A stretch of DNA of 64,000 nucleotides, taken from the NCBI GenBank assembly GCA_016721765.1, contig JADKHO010000004.1:744001-808000 (forward strand), given 5' to 3'. A program made the translations under genes and the position numbers. This stretch comes from Bacteroidota bacterium (lineage in GTDB: Bacteria > Bacteroidota > Bacteroidia > UBA4408). Position 1 is the first letter of the stretch; each line of letters starts with the position of its first letter. The notes beneath the pieces were generated by a model. That model was not told where the DNA came from and made no database searches. It saw only the letters and a program-made list of their open reading frames with translations. This document shows positions 27,577-37,363 of the stretch, in pieces.

Positions 27577-29085
27577 ATGACTCCCTCAGATATAGAATTT
27601 AAAGTAATGCAGCAGCGCTTGGCGCATAGTTACACCGATATCTTTTTGAATAAACTCGCAGAGCGCACTGTTGTTATTGTACCCAGCTTAACGCTCGACC
27701 ATGAAATGCTAAATACCCTAAAAGGCTCTGTGCATTATGAGGAGCGTTTGTTGTGTATGTTAATGCTTTTGCGGATGCCCCGCACACATGTTATTTATAT
27801 AACCAGTGTACCGGTTGATCCTAGTATTGTGGATTACTACCTGCATTTATTACCGGGAATAACCGGGCAACATGCGCGCAAAAGGCTTACGCTATTAAGT
27901 TGCTACGATGCCTCTCACATTTCCTTGATTGAAAAAATATTGAAGCGCCCGCGACTAATTCAGCGCATACGTGAAAGCATTAAATATTCTGATTTAACGC
28001 ACCTCTCTTGCTTTAACGTTACTGAATTTGAAAAACAACTTTCACTCATTTTAAACATTCCTATCTATGGTTGTGATCCCAATTTGCTGTATTTAGGTAC
28101 AAAAACAGGCAGTCGTAGAATTTTCAAAAAGCTTGGAATTCCGGTAGCACCGGGATTTGAAGAATTAAAAAACGAACAAGAAATTGCACTTGCATTGGCA
28201 AAACTGAAGCAAGATAATCCGACATTAAAAAAAGCAGTTGTAAAAATAAATGATGGATTTTCGGGCGAAGGAAATGCACTCTTTCGCTATGAGCATTTAG
28301 ATGCTTCCCAACCGAAGCTTGCTGAAGAAATTTTGAAATGCCTGCCTGCTCAACTAAGTATAGTTGCAGCAAAAGTGACCTATTCCGATTTTCTTAACAA
28401 ATTTTGCAGCCTTCAAGGAATTGTGGAAGAGTTTATTGATGGGGAAATAAAAGAATCTCCTTCTGTGCAATGCCGCATCAATCCATTAGGTATGACCGAT
28501 GTAATTTCTACACACGATCAATTGCTGGGTGGCGAAAGTGGACAAGTATTTATTGGAGCCACTTTCCCGGCTAACTTAGAATATACTCGTGAAATAGGCT
28601 ACGCAGGAAAATTAATTGCCGAAGAATTACGCAGAGAAGGTGTGATGGGCCGATTTGCAATTGATTTTCTTTCGGTGAAACAAGCCGATGGTTGGAAACA
28701 TTATGCCATTGAAATTAATTTGCGAAAAGGTGGAACCACTCATCCTTTTCTTATGCTTCAATTCCTTACGGAGGGAGAATTTAATTGGGAAAAAGGCGAA
28801 TACCTGATGCCCAACGGACAATCGCGCTGCTACTTTGCATCCGATAATGTAGTGAATGAAAAATACAAAGGCTTATCTCCGCATGATTTAATTGATATTG
28901 CCATATGCAACAATTTACAATACGATGGTGCGCGACAAGAAGGTGTGATGTTTCACATGATGGGAGCCCTATCGCAATATGGAAAATTAGGAATGGTGTG
29001 TATTGCCAAAACCAAAGAAGATGCAGAAGCCTATTTTAATAAAACCCTTTTGATATTAGATGCAGCAGTGGATTATGCAAATTAA
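27577..29085 (+). CDS. ATP-grasp ligase-like protein (peptide ligase PGM1-related)
   Basis: 502 residues from the ATG at 27577 (MTPSDIEFKVMQQRLAHSY); an ATG 18 codons further upstream gives an unlikely leader. The N-terminal half (about 1-170) resembles the PGM1-associated domain, with RTVVIVPSLTLD, EERLLCMLMLLRMPRTHVIY and TSVPVDPSIVDYYLHLLPG. The ATP-grasp half shows FKKLGIPVAPG, KKAVVKINDGFSGEGNAL and EINLRKGGTTHPFLML, the last resembling the metal-binding Glu-x-Asn strand. PGM1-type enzymes join amino acids or peptides through acyl phosphates. Here the gene faces cphA, so a role in making, capping or modifying a cyanophycin-like peptide is an inference; other unrelated carboxylate-amine ligation is possible. 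Confidence 0.72.
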   Translation: MTPSDIEFKVMQQRLAHSYTDIFLNKLAERTVVIVPSLTLDHEMLNTLKGSVHYEERLLCMLMLLRMPRTHVIYITSVPVDPSIVDYYLHLLPGITGQHARKRLTLLSCYDASHISLIEKILKRPRLIQRIRESIKYSDLTHLSCFNVTEFEKQLSLILNIPIYGCDPNLLYLGTKTGSRRIFKKLGIPVAPGFEELKNEQEIALALAKLKQDNPTLKKAVVKINDGFSGEGNALFRYEHLDASQPKLAEEILKCLPAQLSIVAAKVTYSDFLNKFCSLQGIVEEFIDGEIKESPSVQCRINPLGMTDVISTHDQLLGGESGQVFIGATFPANLEYTREIGYAGKLIAEELRREGVMGRFAIDFLSVKQADGWKHYAIEINLRKGGTTHPFLMLQFLTEGEFNWEKGEYLMPNGQSRCYFASDNVVNEKYKGLSPHDLIDIAICNNLQYDGARQEGVMFHMMGALSQYGKLGMVCIAKTKEDAEAYFNKTLLILDAAVDYAN

Positions 29086-29143
29086 ATTATGCGATTCTAA
29101 ATTATTTCTTTGACCATTCGGGAAACTAAAAGAGATAAAAAAA

Positions 29144-29169
29144 GGTCGTTAACAAAATTGCTAACGACC
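29144..29169 (-). terminator. Intrinsic terminator after the M16 pair
   Basis: Arms GGTCGTTA and TAACGACC with a ten-base loop; on the minus strand the hairpin is followed by T7. Lies just beyond the stop codon of the inactive M16 gene and converges on the ATP-grasp gene. Confidence 0.78.
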
Positions 29170-29190
29170 CAATTTATAATCCGATTTAAA

Positions 29191-30762
29191 CTATTTCACA
29201 AATAAATCTTTTGAGTTTACAACATCCACTCTGCTCATGTTTACCCGATACTTTGCAACAACTTCATCCTCTGCTTTAATTTCGGGTGTTAACACAGCCT
29301 TTAATGAGTTAGAATAGCTCATAGGCGATTCTAAATTTTCACGTAACCTTTTTGCCAAATTTTCAGATTCTGATTTATCTGTTACAATAGTTATGTACAT
29401 ATTTTTCACCTGAAAATTCTTTTTTATAGCAGCATTCACATCTTCTAATGTTGCTTTTTCAAGTAATTTATCCAGTTCAACGATGTAATCTTTTCTACCA
29501 TAAAAGCGGCTATCCATAAGGAATCCAAGTTGTTTGTTTGGTGTGGTAATGTATAATTTAATATATGAGCGCAAGAATGTTTTTGTAAGTTCAAAGTCTT
29601 CCTTATTCATTCCATTTGTAATTAAATTATCCATTTCACGTAGCGCCATGCGTATAGCAAAATGAGCATGACCAATTTTAATTCCATCCAACTCCTTGTA
29701 CTGTCCTAACAAACCTTTAGCCGTTTGAACAGGTCGAAGCCAAATCGAAAAATAATTGGAAGATCGCGGGAATCCGGGTTGAGGCAACATGTTAGCGCCA
29801 CCGTTATTGTACCATTCAATGTAACTGTAATCGCCATAATTCATAGAGCGGTCTTGCCGGATTTTTTGATACAGGCGGGAATATGATTTACGGTGTTCAC
29901 CCAACCAGGAATTTGCAATCATCAAAGCGGCAAATTCATCATCTTTGCGTGTAACAGCTAAAGGAAATCCCATAAATATGGCGGAGCCTAGGGCTTCATC
30001 CTTTGAGACAATTTCCACTTTCACGCCTTCAGCACTTCTTGCAATACCCACAGCACTTAGCTGAGGAGCTTCTTGTGCTAAGCCATTTAAATCAGCTCTT
30101 AAGTTCATTAAAAATTCGGCTGTATAATTCCCTGCAATGCCAATAGTAAGATTCTTAGCGGTGAAACATTTTTTATAATGCATCTTCACATCTTCTAACG
30201 TAATTGCTTTTATAGCTTCAGAAGTTCCTTCTATAAGGTGCTGATAATTTGTACCTCTAAATAAAAAATCCTCTAAAGCTTTTTTGCTGTATTCTTCATC
30301 TGAAGAAGATTTTATTACTTGATCCACATAGTTTTGTTGATTCGATTTTACGCGTTTAAAATCTGCTTCGCCAAATCGTGGCTGCAGCATCAAACCTTTG
30401 ATAATAGTATAAAATTGCGCTGTAAAATCACGGTGAAATTCAAATGTAAAAATGCTAACTTCTTTATCCACCGTTACATAATAGTTTGCTGCCATGGGGT
30501 AAATAAAATCCTTAATTTCTGTACTCGTTTTATCCGCTGTCCCACCGTCTGTAATTAAATTAGCAGTTAAATAGGTTAGGCCTTCCTTGCCTTGAGGATC
30601 GCTCATGGAGCCATTGCGAAACATCAGTTTTACAACTATTTTATCCGATTTGGGTAATTTTAATTCCACCACCTCTTGTGCTTTAGAATTCCATGCTGAG
30701 AAGAAAAAAAGGCCAGTCAGCAGCAGAAAAGTGTGTGTATAAATGTTAACTAATTTTTTCAT
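29191..30762 (-). CDS. M16-family peptidase-like protein lacking the zinc motif (regulatory subunit)
   Basis: 523 residues with a signal peptide (about 1-28, ending SAWNSKAQ). The two M16 domains are recognisable (about 35-240, 245-500), for example GKEGLTYLTANLITDGGTAD, where the active enzyme would carry HxxEH. The sequence around it is GLTYLTANL, so the zinc ligands are absent. Paired with the active M16 gene 61 bases upstream; in M16 heterodimers one subunit carries the site and the other the glycine-rich loop. Probably forms a periplasmic heterodimer with its neighbour. Followed by a terminator. Confidence 0.85.
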   Translation of the reverse strand: MKKLVNIYTHTFLLLTGLFFFSAWNSKAQEVVELKLPKSDKIVVKLMFRNGSMSDPQGKEGLTYLTANLITDGGTADKTSTEIKDFIYPMAANYYVTVDKEVSIFTFEFHRDFTAQFYTIIKGLMLQPRFGEADFKRVKSNQQNYVDQVIKSSSDEEYSKKALEDFLFRGTNYQHLIEGTSEAIKAITLEDVKMHYKKCFTAKNLTIGIAGNYTAEFLMNLRADLNGLAQEAPQLSAVGIARSAEGVKVEIVSKDEALGSAIFMGFPLAVTRKDDEFAALMIANSWLGEHRKSYSRLYQKIRQDRSMNYGDYSYIEWYNNGGANMLPQPGFPRSSNYFSIWLRPVQTAKGLLGQYKELDGIKIGHAHFAIRMALREMDNLITNGMNKEDFELTKTFLRSYIKLYITTPNKQLGFLMDSRFYGRKDYIVELDKLLEKATLEDVNAAIKKNFQVKNMYITIVTDKSESENLAKRLRENLESPMSYSNSLKAVLTPEIKAEDEVVAKYRVNMSRVDVVNSKDLFVK

Positions 30763-30823
30763 GTTATGTATTTTAGATTTCGTTTAGTCTTGTTTAAATT
30801 AAATAGTGCATGCAAACTTGCAA

Positions 30824-32176
30824 TTACTTAATAGTATTTTCAGCAGTTTCAGAAATAGTTGAAACAGTTAACCCTGTATTCACCAAATACTTTTTAGCTA
30901 CATTGGAAATGTCTTGAGGCGTTACTTTATCAATCAAGGCATAATAGCGATTAATTGATTCAGGATCCCCTGATAGCCAGGTAAAATGCGCCAATGCATT
31001 TGCTGTTGCATCAGGACTATCCATGCGCATTGCAAAACTATATTTAGTGCGGGATTTAATTTCATTTAAATAAGCATTATCAACAGGTTTAGACTTTAAA
31101 TTTTCGATGGCCTTCATAATTTCATCTTTCGCATATTGCAAATCTTCCTGTTTAACTGCAGTAGCATCAAACTGTATTAAATTTTTATCGCGTGCCAGGT
31201 TGTAATAAGCACCTAAATCGCGTAATTTTTGTTCTTGAATTACCAATTTTTTATTCAATTCAGCACGCTCAGAGCATAACACATCACTCAGTAAATCAAG
31301 CGCGGCTACTTCAATATCGGAATCGTTAAAAGGGTTTGCTTTAAAACTCAATGTAAGGTGCGGTGGAAACTTTGGAACTTGCAAATGCACATATTTAGTG
31401 CGCGTTTGAGTCGGTTCTTGAATAATTTGAGGTGTGTAGGTACCCTTTTGCCATTCTCCAAAATAGGCTGCAGACATTTCATTAACCGCTTCGGGAGTAA
31501 CATCTCCAACTACAATAATAGTTGTGTTTTCGGGCTTGTAAAATCGATTAAAAAATTCGATGGAGTAGTCGTATTGATTCGGCATATCCACAATATCTTT
31601 AAAAAATCCCATGGTGGTATGCTTGTAGGTATGCTTTTCAAATGCAGTATCCATGGTTGCTTCATACAATTTTTGCAAGGCATTTGAATAATTTTTAGTG
31701 TACTCGCCTTTTACAGCACCGGCTTCTGTTTTAAAATCCTGTTCTGAATATTTTAAATTCATCATACGGTCGGCTTCCAATTCAAACATTTTATCGAGCA
31801 TGGCAGCATTGCCGGTCATGTGATACAAGGTGCGGTCAATAGAAGTGTTTGCATTTGCAGATGCACCAATGGATTTTAAAATTTCACTGTATTTTTCTTT
31901 GGAGTACTTTTTTGTTCCGCGAAACATCATGTGTTCGAAGAAGTGTGCAAAACCACTCTTACCGGGTTCTACTTCCTCCCGTGATCCAACTCGTACTAAA
32001 ATAAAAAAGGAGGCGATACCGGGGCTTTCAAATGGAACAGTTACTACGTTTAATCCGTTATCCATCCTTTTTTGAAAGATCTGGTTGGGAAGAATTTTTT
32101 TACCACCGAGGTCATTTTGGCTACTTGCAACAAGAGCAATAACAAGAAATGAAATACTAAAAATTATTTTTTTCAT
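30824..32176 (-). CDS. M16-family zinc peptidase (active subunit)
   Basis: 450 residues with a signal peptide (MKKIIFSISFLVIALVASSQ). The inverted zinc motif is HFFEH at residues 78-82, with the third ligand a Glu in EAGAVKGEY at about 151-158, the standard spacing. Insulinase/PqqL-type fold; cleaves small peptides or unfolded proteins in the periplasm. It is the upstream gene of the pair with the inactive M16 protein. Its size is about half that of double-length insulinases, so it acts as one of two subunits. Confidence 0.9.
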   Translation of the reverse strand: MKKIIFSISFLVIALVASSQNDLGGKKILPNQIFQKRMDNGLNVVTVPFESPGIASFFILVRVGSREEVEPGKSGFAHFFEHMMFRGTKKYSKEKYSEILKSIGASANANTSIDRTLYHMTGNAAMLDKMFELEADRMMNLKYSEQDFKTEAGAVKGEYTKNYSNALQKLYEATMDTAFEKHTYKHTTMGFFKDIVDMPNQYDYSIEFFNRFYKPENTTIIVVGDVTPEAVNEMSAAYFGEWQKGTYTPQIIQEPTQTRTKYVHLQVPKFPPHLTLSFKANPFNDSDIEVAALDLLSDVLCSERAELNKKLVIQEQKLRDLGAYYNLARDKNLIQFDATAVKQEDLQYAKDEIMKAIENLKSKPVDNAYLNEIKSRTKYSFAMRMDSPDATANALAHFTWLSGDPESINRYYALIDKVTPQDISNVAKKYLVNTGLTVSTISETAENTIK

Positions 32177-32314
32177 GAAATACGTATATTGATATAGGTT
32201 TTGAAATATTTGAATTACAACATTAAGGAATTGGCTTCAAATTGAAAAGCTAATTAGTTATTATTAAAAGTAGTATTTGAGTATAAGCATAAAATTAATG
32301 CTACACATAACCAT

Positions 32315-32758
32315 TCACTTATTTAAATTTTCGCTGTTTTGTCGTCTTTGCCTCAAGCTTTCGTTATAAATTTTCGCAGCATTCCTTTTGTGCTTTTTTT
32401 GATTAATGCTTAAGGGTATGGTAACCCCGTAAAGACCTATACCAAGCGAAAGTAGTCCAACATTAAGTTTTCCTCCTCCTTGAGCAACGCCAACTGCCCA
32501 ACCCAAACATAAACCACTTGAAATGGCAGAAATTGTAGCAAACACATTATTTAATTTAAAGGCCTTATACTCTTGTTCCGCCTCATAATTAAATTTAATA
32601 ATCTCATGAAAATCCCTTCCTGTTAACAAATGATTTTCTTGAAAATAAAAAGTTCCAAAAATATTTTTCTTAATGCAAATAGTGTCAATCTGTGCGAATA
32701 AAGTGGTTATGGTGAGAAGTAAAATTCCACCTGTTAGCATTATAATTCTAAGCATCAT
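32315..32758 (-). CDS. Hypothetical exported or membrane protein
   Basis: 147 residues that I do not recognise. A signal peptide or membrane segment (about 3-22, LRIIMLTGGILLLTITTLFA) is followed by a soluble segment and two hydrophobic stretches (about 70-90, FATISAISSGLCLGWAVGVA; 98-118, KLNVGLLSLGIGLYGVTIPL), then a basic C-terminal tail. The general layout, a short exported domain with two glycine-rich hydrophobic stretches and a polar tail, is common among small uncharacterised Bacteroidota envelope proteins. It is flanked by the M16 pair and the T9SS protein on the same strand with no operon evidence. Confidence 0.6.
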   Translation of the reverse strand: MMLRIIMLTGGILLLTITTLFAQIDTICIKKNIFGTFYFQENHLLTGRDFHEIIKFNYEAEQEYKAFKLNNVFATISAISSGLCLGWAVGVAQGGGKLNVGLLSLGIGLYGVTIPLSINQKKHKRNAAKIYNESLRQRRQNSENLNK

Positions 32759-32874
32759 AGCAAAACTTTAGCATACAATAAATAGAATGTAATTTTCAAT
32801 TTCATTCATACTTCAACTTGCATTGAAATAGTTTAGTTTCATTTTATTTTGCAATTTCAAAATACAAAGTACAA

Positions 32875-34230
32875 TTAGCTTTTAATCAATTTTAAAGTAA
32901 TGGTTTCGTGCTTGTTTGATGTTAGTTGAATATAATAAAAACCTGGAGAAAGTTCCTTTAGCTCAAAAATACGAGAAGTGAGGTTTTCTTCTACTACTTC
33001 GGTTATTTTGTTTCCCAGAGCATCTCTAAGAATTATTGTTCCAGTAAAGTTGATTTTGGTTCTTAAATAAATTCGATCTTCAGCAGGAATTGGAAATAAT
33101 TCAAAATTGGATTCCCTATTTTCATGAATTCCAACAGGTGCTGTGAATTTGGCTACGTAAGCCTTATTTGATGAATTTTTAAACCCCCCAGCCGCATAAA
33201 CATTCGTCTGGTTGTCTACAGCAAGAGCAAAAATAGCTCCATTAAAATTCTGGTTTGTGCTATTTCCTAAGTCATTCCATTGAACTCCATTCCATTGTGC
33301 CACACAATACTTATTTGTGGATGGGAACTTAAAATAACCACCCGCATAAATATTTCCCCAATTATCAGACTTAATATCATAGACGGGGCAACATGGGTTG
33401 AGATTAGCTGTTGTGCCTCCTAGAACTGTCCATGCAGTTCCATTGAACATAACAATATCATATCCCTGCCCAGTGGATGGAACACCTGATGCATAAACAT
33501 TATTATTTATATCGGTTGCAAGAAGGGAAATTTCCAAACCATGATACGTCGTTGCACCCACAGCAGACCAAGTTGTTCCGTTCCATTTTGCAACATAAGC
33601 ATCACCTCCTGGTTGAGTAAATCTACCCCCAGCATAAACATTCCCAATATTATCAATTGCAAGTGTCATTATATGATCATTGGCATTCAAGCTATTGGCA
33701 CCTGTACCTAATTCACTCCATGAGGTTCCATTCCATTTAGCAACATAATTTTTACCGGATGCATTTTTGAACCATCCAGATACATAAACATTACCTGCCA
33801 AATCTGTTGCTAATGCTTCGATTTCTCCATTGGCGTTTAAACCGTTTGCACCGCTCCCTAATTTACTCCAGCTTACACCATTCCATTTTTGCACATAATA
33901 TTTACCTGTAACATTATCCTTACAAGATCCTGCTGCATAAATATTTCCAGTCGGGTCGGTGGCAAGGATAGGTTCATATCCCTGATAGCAATCAATGGAA
34001 TTCGCACCTGTACCTAATTCTACCCAGTTAGTCCCAGTCCATTTAGCGACATAAGAATGCCCACTTGCGTTGGAAATATCAGGTGTAGCATAAACATTTC
34101 CAGTATTATCAGATAAAAGATGAAATATGTAATCAAAAGCAAAAAGTCCATTTGCACCAGTTCCCATTGCCGACCATTGAGCATTTGCAAGGGAGGGTAG
34201 AAAAAATAAAATTAGGTAGATTCTTTTCAT
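32875..34230 (-). CDS. T9SS-secreted protein with beta-propeller-like repeats
   Basis: 451 residues. Signal peptide (about 1-17), then about seven repeats of about 45-50 residues with the pattern YVAKWNGTSW-ELGTGANSLNAN ... LATDIAGNVYAGG-F, similar in style to the SBBP repeats of the 1539-residue protein but distinct. The C-terminus (about 375-451) is a T9SS type A sorting domain: NFELFPIPAEDRIYLRT, LRDALGNKI, LSPGFYYIQL and KLIKS. Exported to the surface through the type IX system. Function unknown. Confidence 0.85.
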   Translation of the reverse strand: MKRIYLILFFLPSLANAQWSAMGTGANGLFAFDYIFHLLSDNTGNVYATPDISNASGHSYVAKWTGTNWVELGTGANSIDCYQGYEPILATDPTGNIYAAGSCKDNVTGKYYVQKWNGVSWSKLGSGANGLNANGEIEALATDLAGNVYVSGWFKNASGKNYVAKWNGTSWSELGTGANSLNANDHIMTLAIDNIGNVYAGGRFTQPGGDAYVAKWNGTTWSAVGATTYHGLEISLLATDINNNVYASGVPSTGQGYDIVMFNGTAWTVLGGTTANLNPCCPVYDIKSDNWGNIYAGGYFKFPSTNKYCVAQWNGVQWNDLGNSTNQNFNGAIFALAVDNQTNVYAAGGFKNSSNKAYVAKFTAPVGIHENRESNFELFPIPAEDRIYLRTKINFTGTIILRDALGNKITEVVEENLTSRIFELKELSPGFYYIQLTSNKHETITLKLIKS

Positions 34231-34455
34231 TTTATAAGTTTTAGCTTTTATTTAAAATTATTGTTTTTAAATCAAAAATAAACTATTATTCCTTAAATAA
34301 AATTGGATTCAAAAAGATTAACTTTTTGTTTACTACCCGAATAATTATAACTTAAATGAGAGAATAATAATATCGTTTTCTATTGTCATTTCCATTCAGA
34401 CTAATAACTCAGAATTCCATTAAACCCTCAACCTATGCATATATAAATCCTAAAT

Positions 34456-35208
34456 CTACACCTCAAATATCCCATCAGGATACTCCACCTGGGTTAAAAA
34501 CAAACCTTCTGCTGGTACTGAAAAACCTGCCAACGAACGATTCTTTGATTCAATTATTTGAGCAAAATCCTGTTCAGTAATTTCTCCTCTTCCAACTTGG
34601 ATGAGTGTGCCTACTATGGCTCTAACCATGTTGCGTAAAAAGCGGTTGGCTTTAATTTCAAAAATCAATTGATCTCCCTTTTGATACCACTCCGCTTTAT
34701 ATATTTTACAATTGTTGGTTAGCACTTGCGTATTGGATTTGCTAAAGGAAGTAAAGTCTTCGTAGTTGAATAGTAATTTAGCCGCACTGTTCATTTTACC
34801 AATATCTAACACCCCATACAAGTAATAAGAAGTATCCATTTCAAATGGATTCTTTCCTCTTGAAATAAAATACTGATAGGTTCTTGAAAGCGCATCAAAT
34901 CTCGCATTAGCTCCTTCATTCACTTTATACAAGGAATAAGCAGCAATATCTTTAGATATGATTTTATTGAGTTTGTACAGTAAAAACTTCTCGTCACTCA
35001 ATTCATTTTCAGAGTCGAAGTGCGCATAAAATTCGCGCGCATGCACGCCTGTATCCGTGCGTCCACAACCGACTGTTTCGATTGGAGCAGCCAACAAAAT
35101 ACTTAAACCTGCATCCAATTCTTCCTGAATACTATGTGCATTTTCCTGCTTCTGCCAGCCATGAAAGTGAGTTCCTTTATACGCTAATTTTATAAAATAC
35201 CTTGGCAT
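34456..35208 (-). CDS. truA: tRNA pseudouridine(38-40) synthase
   Basis: Isomerises uridines 38-40 in the tRNA anticodon arm. 250 residues, normal size. It opens MPRYFIKLAYKGTHFHGWQ, and the catalytic Asp is in VGCGRTDTGVHAREFYAHFD (about 48-67). Further family signatures are YQYFISRG, FTSFSKSNTQ, FEIKANRFLRNMVRAIVGTLIQVG and SRSLAGFSVPAEGLFL-type C-terminus (actual NRSLAGFSVPAEGLFLTQV). A TAnnTTTG box upstream (35229-35236) may be its promoter. Confidence 0.95.
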   Translation of the reverse strand: MPRYFIKLAYKGTHFHGWQKQENAHSIQEELDAGLSILLAAPIETVGCGRTDTGVHAREFYAHFDSENELSDEKFLLYKLNKIISKDIAAYSLYKVNEGANARFDALSRTYQYFISRGKNPFEMDTSYYLYGVLDIGKMNSAAKLLFNYEDFTSFSKSNTQVLTNNCKIYKAEWYQKGDQLIFEIKANRFLRNMVRAIVGTLIQVGRGEITEQDFAQIIESKNRSLAGFSVPAEGLFLTQVEYPDGIFEV

Positions 35209-35228
35209 ATTTTCATTCTTCTTTCAAA

Positions 35229-35236
35229 CAAAAATA
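35229..35236 (-). promoter_or_regulatory. Putative -7 promoter box for truA
   Basis: On the minus strand TATTTTTG matches TAnnTTTG, 20 bases before the truA ATG. No correctly spaced TTG, so only the -7 element is supported. Confidence 0.35.
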
Positions 35237-35348
35237 AGGCAATTTATCGGATAAAAATGATTGCACTCAAAATAGTTGAACACTTTGACGCTGTAAGGGA
35301 TTAACAAATATTAACAGGCTGGCATTTCTTCCAAAACAAGGAGTACGA

Positions 35349-35356
35349 TACATTTG
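35349..35356 (+). promoter_or_regulatory. Putative -7 promoter box for the moxR-bat operon
   Basis: TACATTTG is a perfect TAnnTTTG match, 26 bases before the moxR ATG at 35383. No TTG at the ideal distance. Being upstream of the first of eight tightly packed genes, it is the most likely start of the operon transcript. Confidence 0.5.
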
Positions 35357-35382
35357 CAACACTAAAATTATTTCAACAAAAT

Positions 35383-36381
35383 ATGGAAACTACAAGTATT
35401 GATATTAAGGAGCTAAACGAGCGCATACAACGTGAAAGTGCCTTTGTGGACATGATTTCTTTGGAAATGGACAAAGTTATTGTGGGACAAAAATACATGG
35501 TGGAGCGTTTGCTGATTGGATTACTTTCGAACGGCCACATCCTCTTGGAAGGGGTACCGGGATTGGCAAAAACACTGGCTATTAAATCCTTGGCATCTAC
35601 CATTGAAGCCGGATTTAGCCGTATTCAATTTACTCCCGATTTATTACCTGCCGATTTAATCGGTACCATGATCTACAATCAAAAAAAGGAAGAGTTTACT
35701 GTTCGAAGAGGTCCTGTATTTTCTAACTTTATTTTAGCCGATGAGATTAACCGTGCTCCGGCAAAGGTTCAAAGTGCCTTGCTTGAAGCCATGCAGGAAC
35801 GTCAGGTTACTATTGGTGATCAAACTTTTAAACTTCCTGAGCCCTTCTTAGTTTTAGCAACACAAAATCCAATTGAACAGGAAGGAACATATCCCCTGCC
35901 TGAAGCACAGGTGGATCGCTTCATGCTAAAGATCGTAATTGGCTATCCGAGTAAAGAGGATGAGAAAAAAATTGTGCGTCAAAATATTGCCAATGTTTTT
36001 CCAAGTGCAAATTGCATCCTAAAAACTGAAGACATCATCCGCGCCAGAGGTATAGTGAAAGAAGTGTATATGGATGAAAAAATTGAGCAATACATTGTTG
36101 ATATTGTTTTTGCAACCCGCTTTCCAAAAGATTTCAAGCTCGAAAAATTTGCACCGCTAATTTCTTACGGAGCTTCACCTCGCGCCAGTATCAACTTAGC
36201 TTTGGCATCTAAAGCCTTTGCATTTATTAAACGCCGTGGGTATGTAATTCCCGAAGATGTGCGTGCCGTATGTACTGATGTATTGCGTCATAGAATTGGA
36301 TTAACCTATGAAGCAGAAGCTGAAAACATCACCAGCGAACACATCATCAACGAAATATTAAATACTGTAGAAGTCCCTTAA
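35383..36381 (+). CDS. MoxR-family AAA+ ATPase
   Basis: 332 residues. Walker A is in GVPGLAKTLAIKSLA (about 58-72), and Walker B/sensor region is FILADEINRAPAKVQSALLEAMQERQVT in outline, with the TQNPIEQEGTYPLPEAQVDRF motif typical of MoxR. A chaperone-like ATPase thought to help insert metals or assemble protein complexes together with VWA proteins. First gene of the Bat run, 99 bases before DUF58. Confidence 0.93.
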   Translation: METTSIDIKELNERIQRESAFVDMISLEMDKVIVGQKYMVERLLIGLLSNGHILLEGVPGLAKTLAIKSLASTIEAGFSRIQFTPDLLPADLIGTMIYNQKKEEFTVRRGPVFSNFILADEINRAPAKVQSALLEAMQERQVTIGDQTFKLPEPFLVLATQNPIEQEGTYPLPEAQVDRFMLKIVIGYPSKEDEKKIVRQNIANVFPSANCILKTEDIIRARGIVKEVYMDEKIEQYIVDIVFATRFPKDFKLEKFAPLISYGASPRASINLALASKAFAFIKRRGYVIPEDVRAVCTDVLRHRIGLTYEAEAENITSEHIINEILNTVEVP

Positions 36382-36480
36382 TCGTTGAACATTCAATGCC
36401 TTTAACATATAATCTGAATATAGGATTATTGAAATCATGTAATAGCGTTTCGTAAAATTAGTCATTCGTTAATTCGTAAC

Positions 36481-37353
36481 ATGGACACATCAGAGCTGTT
36501 AAAAAAAGTCAGAAAAATTGAGATTAAATCGCGGGGCTTATCCAACCAGATTTTCTCAGGTGAATACCACAGTGCCTTTAAAGGTCGTGGTATGGCTTTT
36601 AGCGAAGTGCGCGAATACATGCCTGGCGACGATATACGTACCATCGACTGGAATGTAACTGCACGCTTTAACCATCCTTATATTAAGGTGTTTGAAGAAG
36701 AACGCGAAATGACGGTGATGTTACTTGTAGACTTGAGTGCTTCTGAAAACTTTGGAACCCAAAAGCAATTAAAAAAAGAACTCATTACCGAATTGTGTGC
36801 TGTGCTTGCCTTTTCGGCCATTCAAAACAATGATAAAATTGGTGTGATTTTTTTTAGTGATAAAATCGAAAAATACATTCCACCAAAAAAAGGAAAAAGC
36901 CACATTCTATTAATCATTCGCGAACTGCTTGAGTTTACTCCTCAAAATAAAAAAACAAACATCTCCTTAGCGTTAAAGTTTTTTACCAATGTGATAAAAA
37001 AACGATGCACCGCCTTTGTAATTTCAGATTTTATGGATGATAAAGAGTTTTCGGATGCGCTTAAAATTGCCAATAAAAAGCACGATACCATTGCACTTCG
37101 CATTTACGACAAACACGAAAATGAATTGCCACAAATGGGATTGGTGAAGTTCTTAGACGCTGAATCCGGTGCAGTTAGATGGATGGATACCAATAGTGCC
37201 GCTGTGCGAAAAAATTATTTTGTTCAAGGCAAAAAACGGGAAGAAAAACTGAATCACACTTTTAATAGAAGTGGTGTAGATGTGGCACATATTAACACTC
37301 AGGAACAATACATAAAACCCCTGATGAACTTATTTAAGAAAAGAGGTAAATAG
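36481..37353 (+). CDS. DUF58 domain-containing protein
   Basis: 290 residues, complete DUF58: SGEYHSAFKGRGMAFSEVREY, MPGDDIRTIDWNVTARFNHPYIKVFEEERE and a VWA-like fold start at LLVDLSASENFG (MIDAS-like DLSAS). Cytoplasmic partner of MoxR ATPases in these operons. Ten bases before the next gene. Confidence 0.92.
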   Translation: MDTSELLKKVRKIEIKSRGLSNQIFSGEYHSAFKGRGMAFSEVREYMPGDDIRTIDWNVTARFNHPYIKVFEEEREMTVMLLVDLSASENFGTQKQLKKELITELCAVLAFSAIQNNDKIGVIFFSDKIEKYIPPKKGKSHILLIIRELLEFTPQNKKTNISLALKFFTNVIKKRCTAFVISDFMDDKEFSDALKIANKKHDTIALRIYDKHENELPQMGLVKFLDAESGAVRWMDTNSAAVRKNYFVQGKKREEKLNHTFNRSGVDVAHINTQEQYIKPLMNLFKKRGK

Positions 37354-37363
37354 TTTTGAACGT

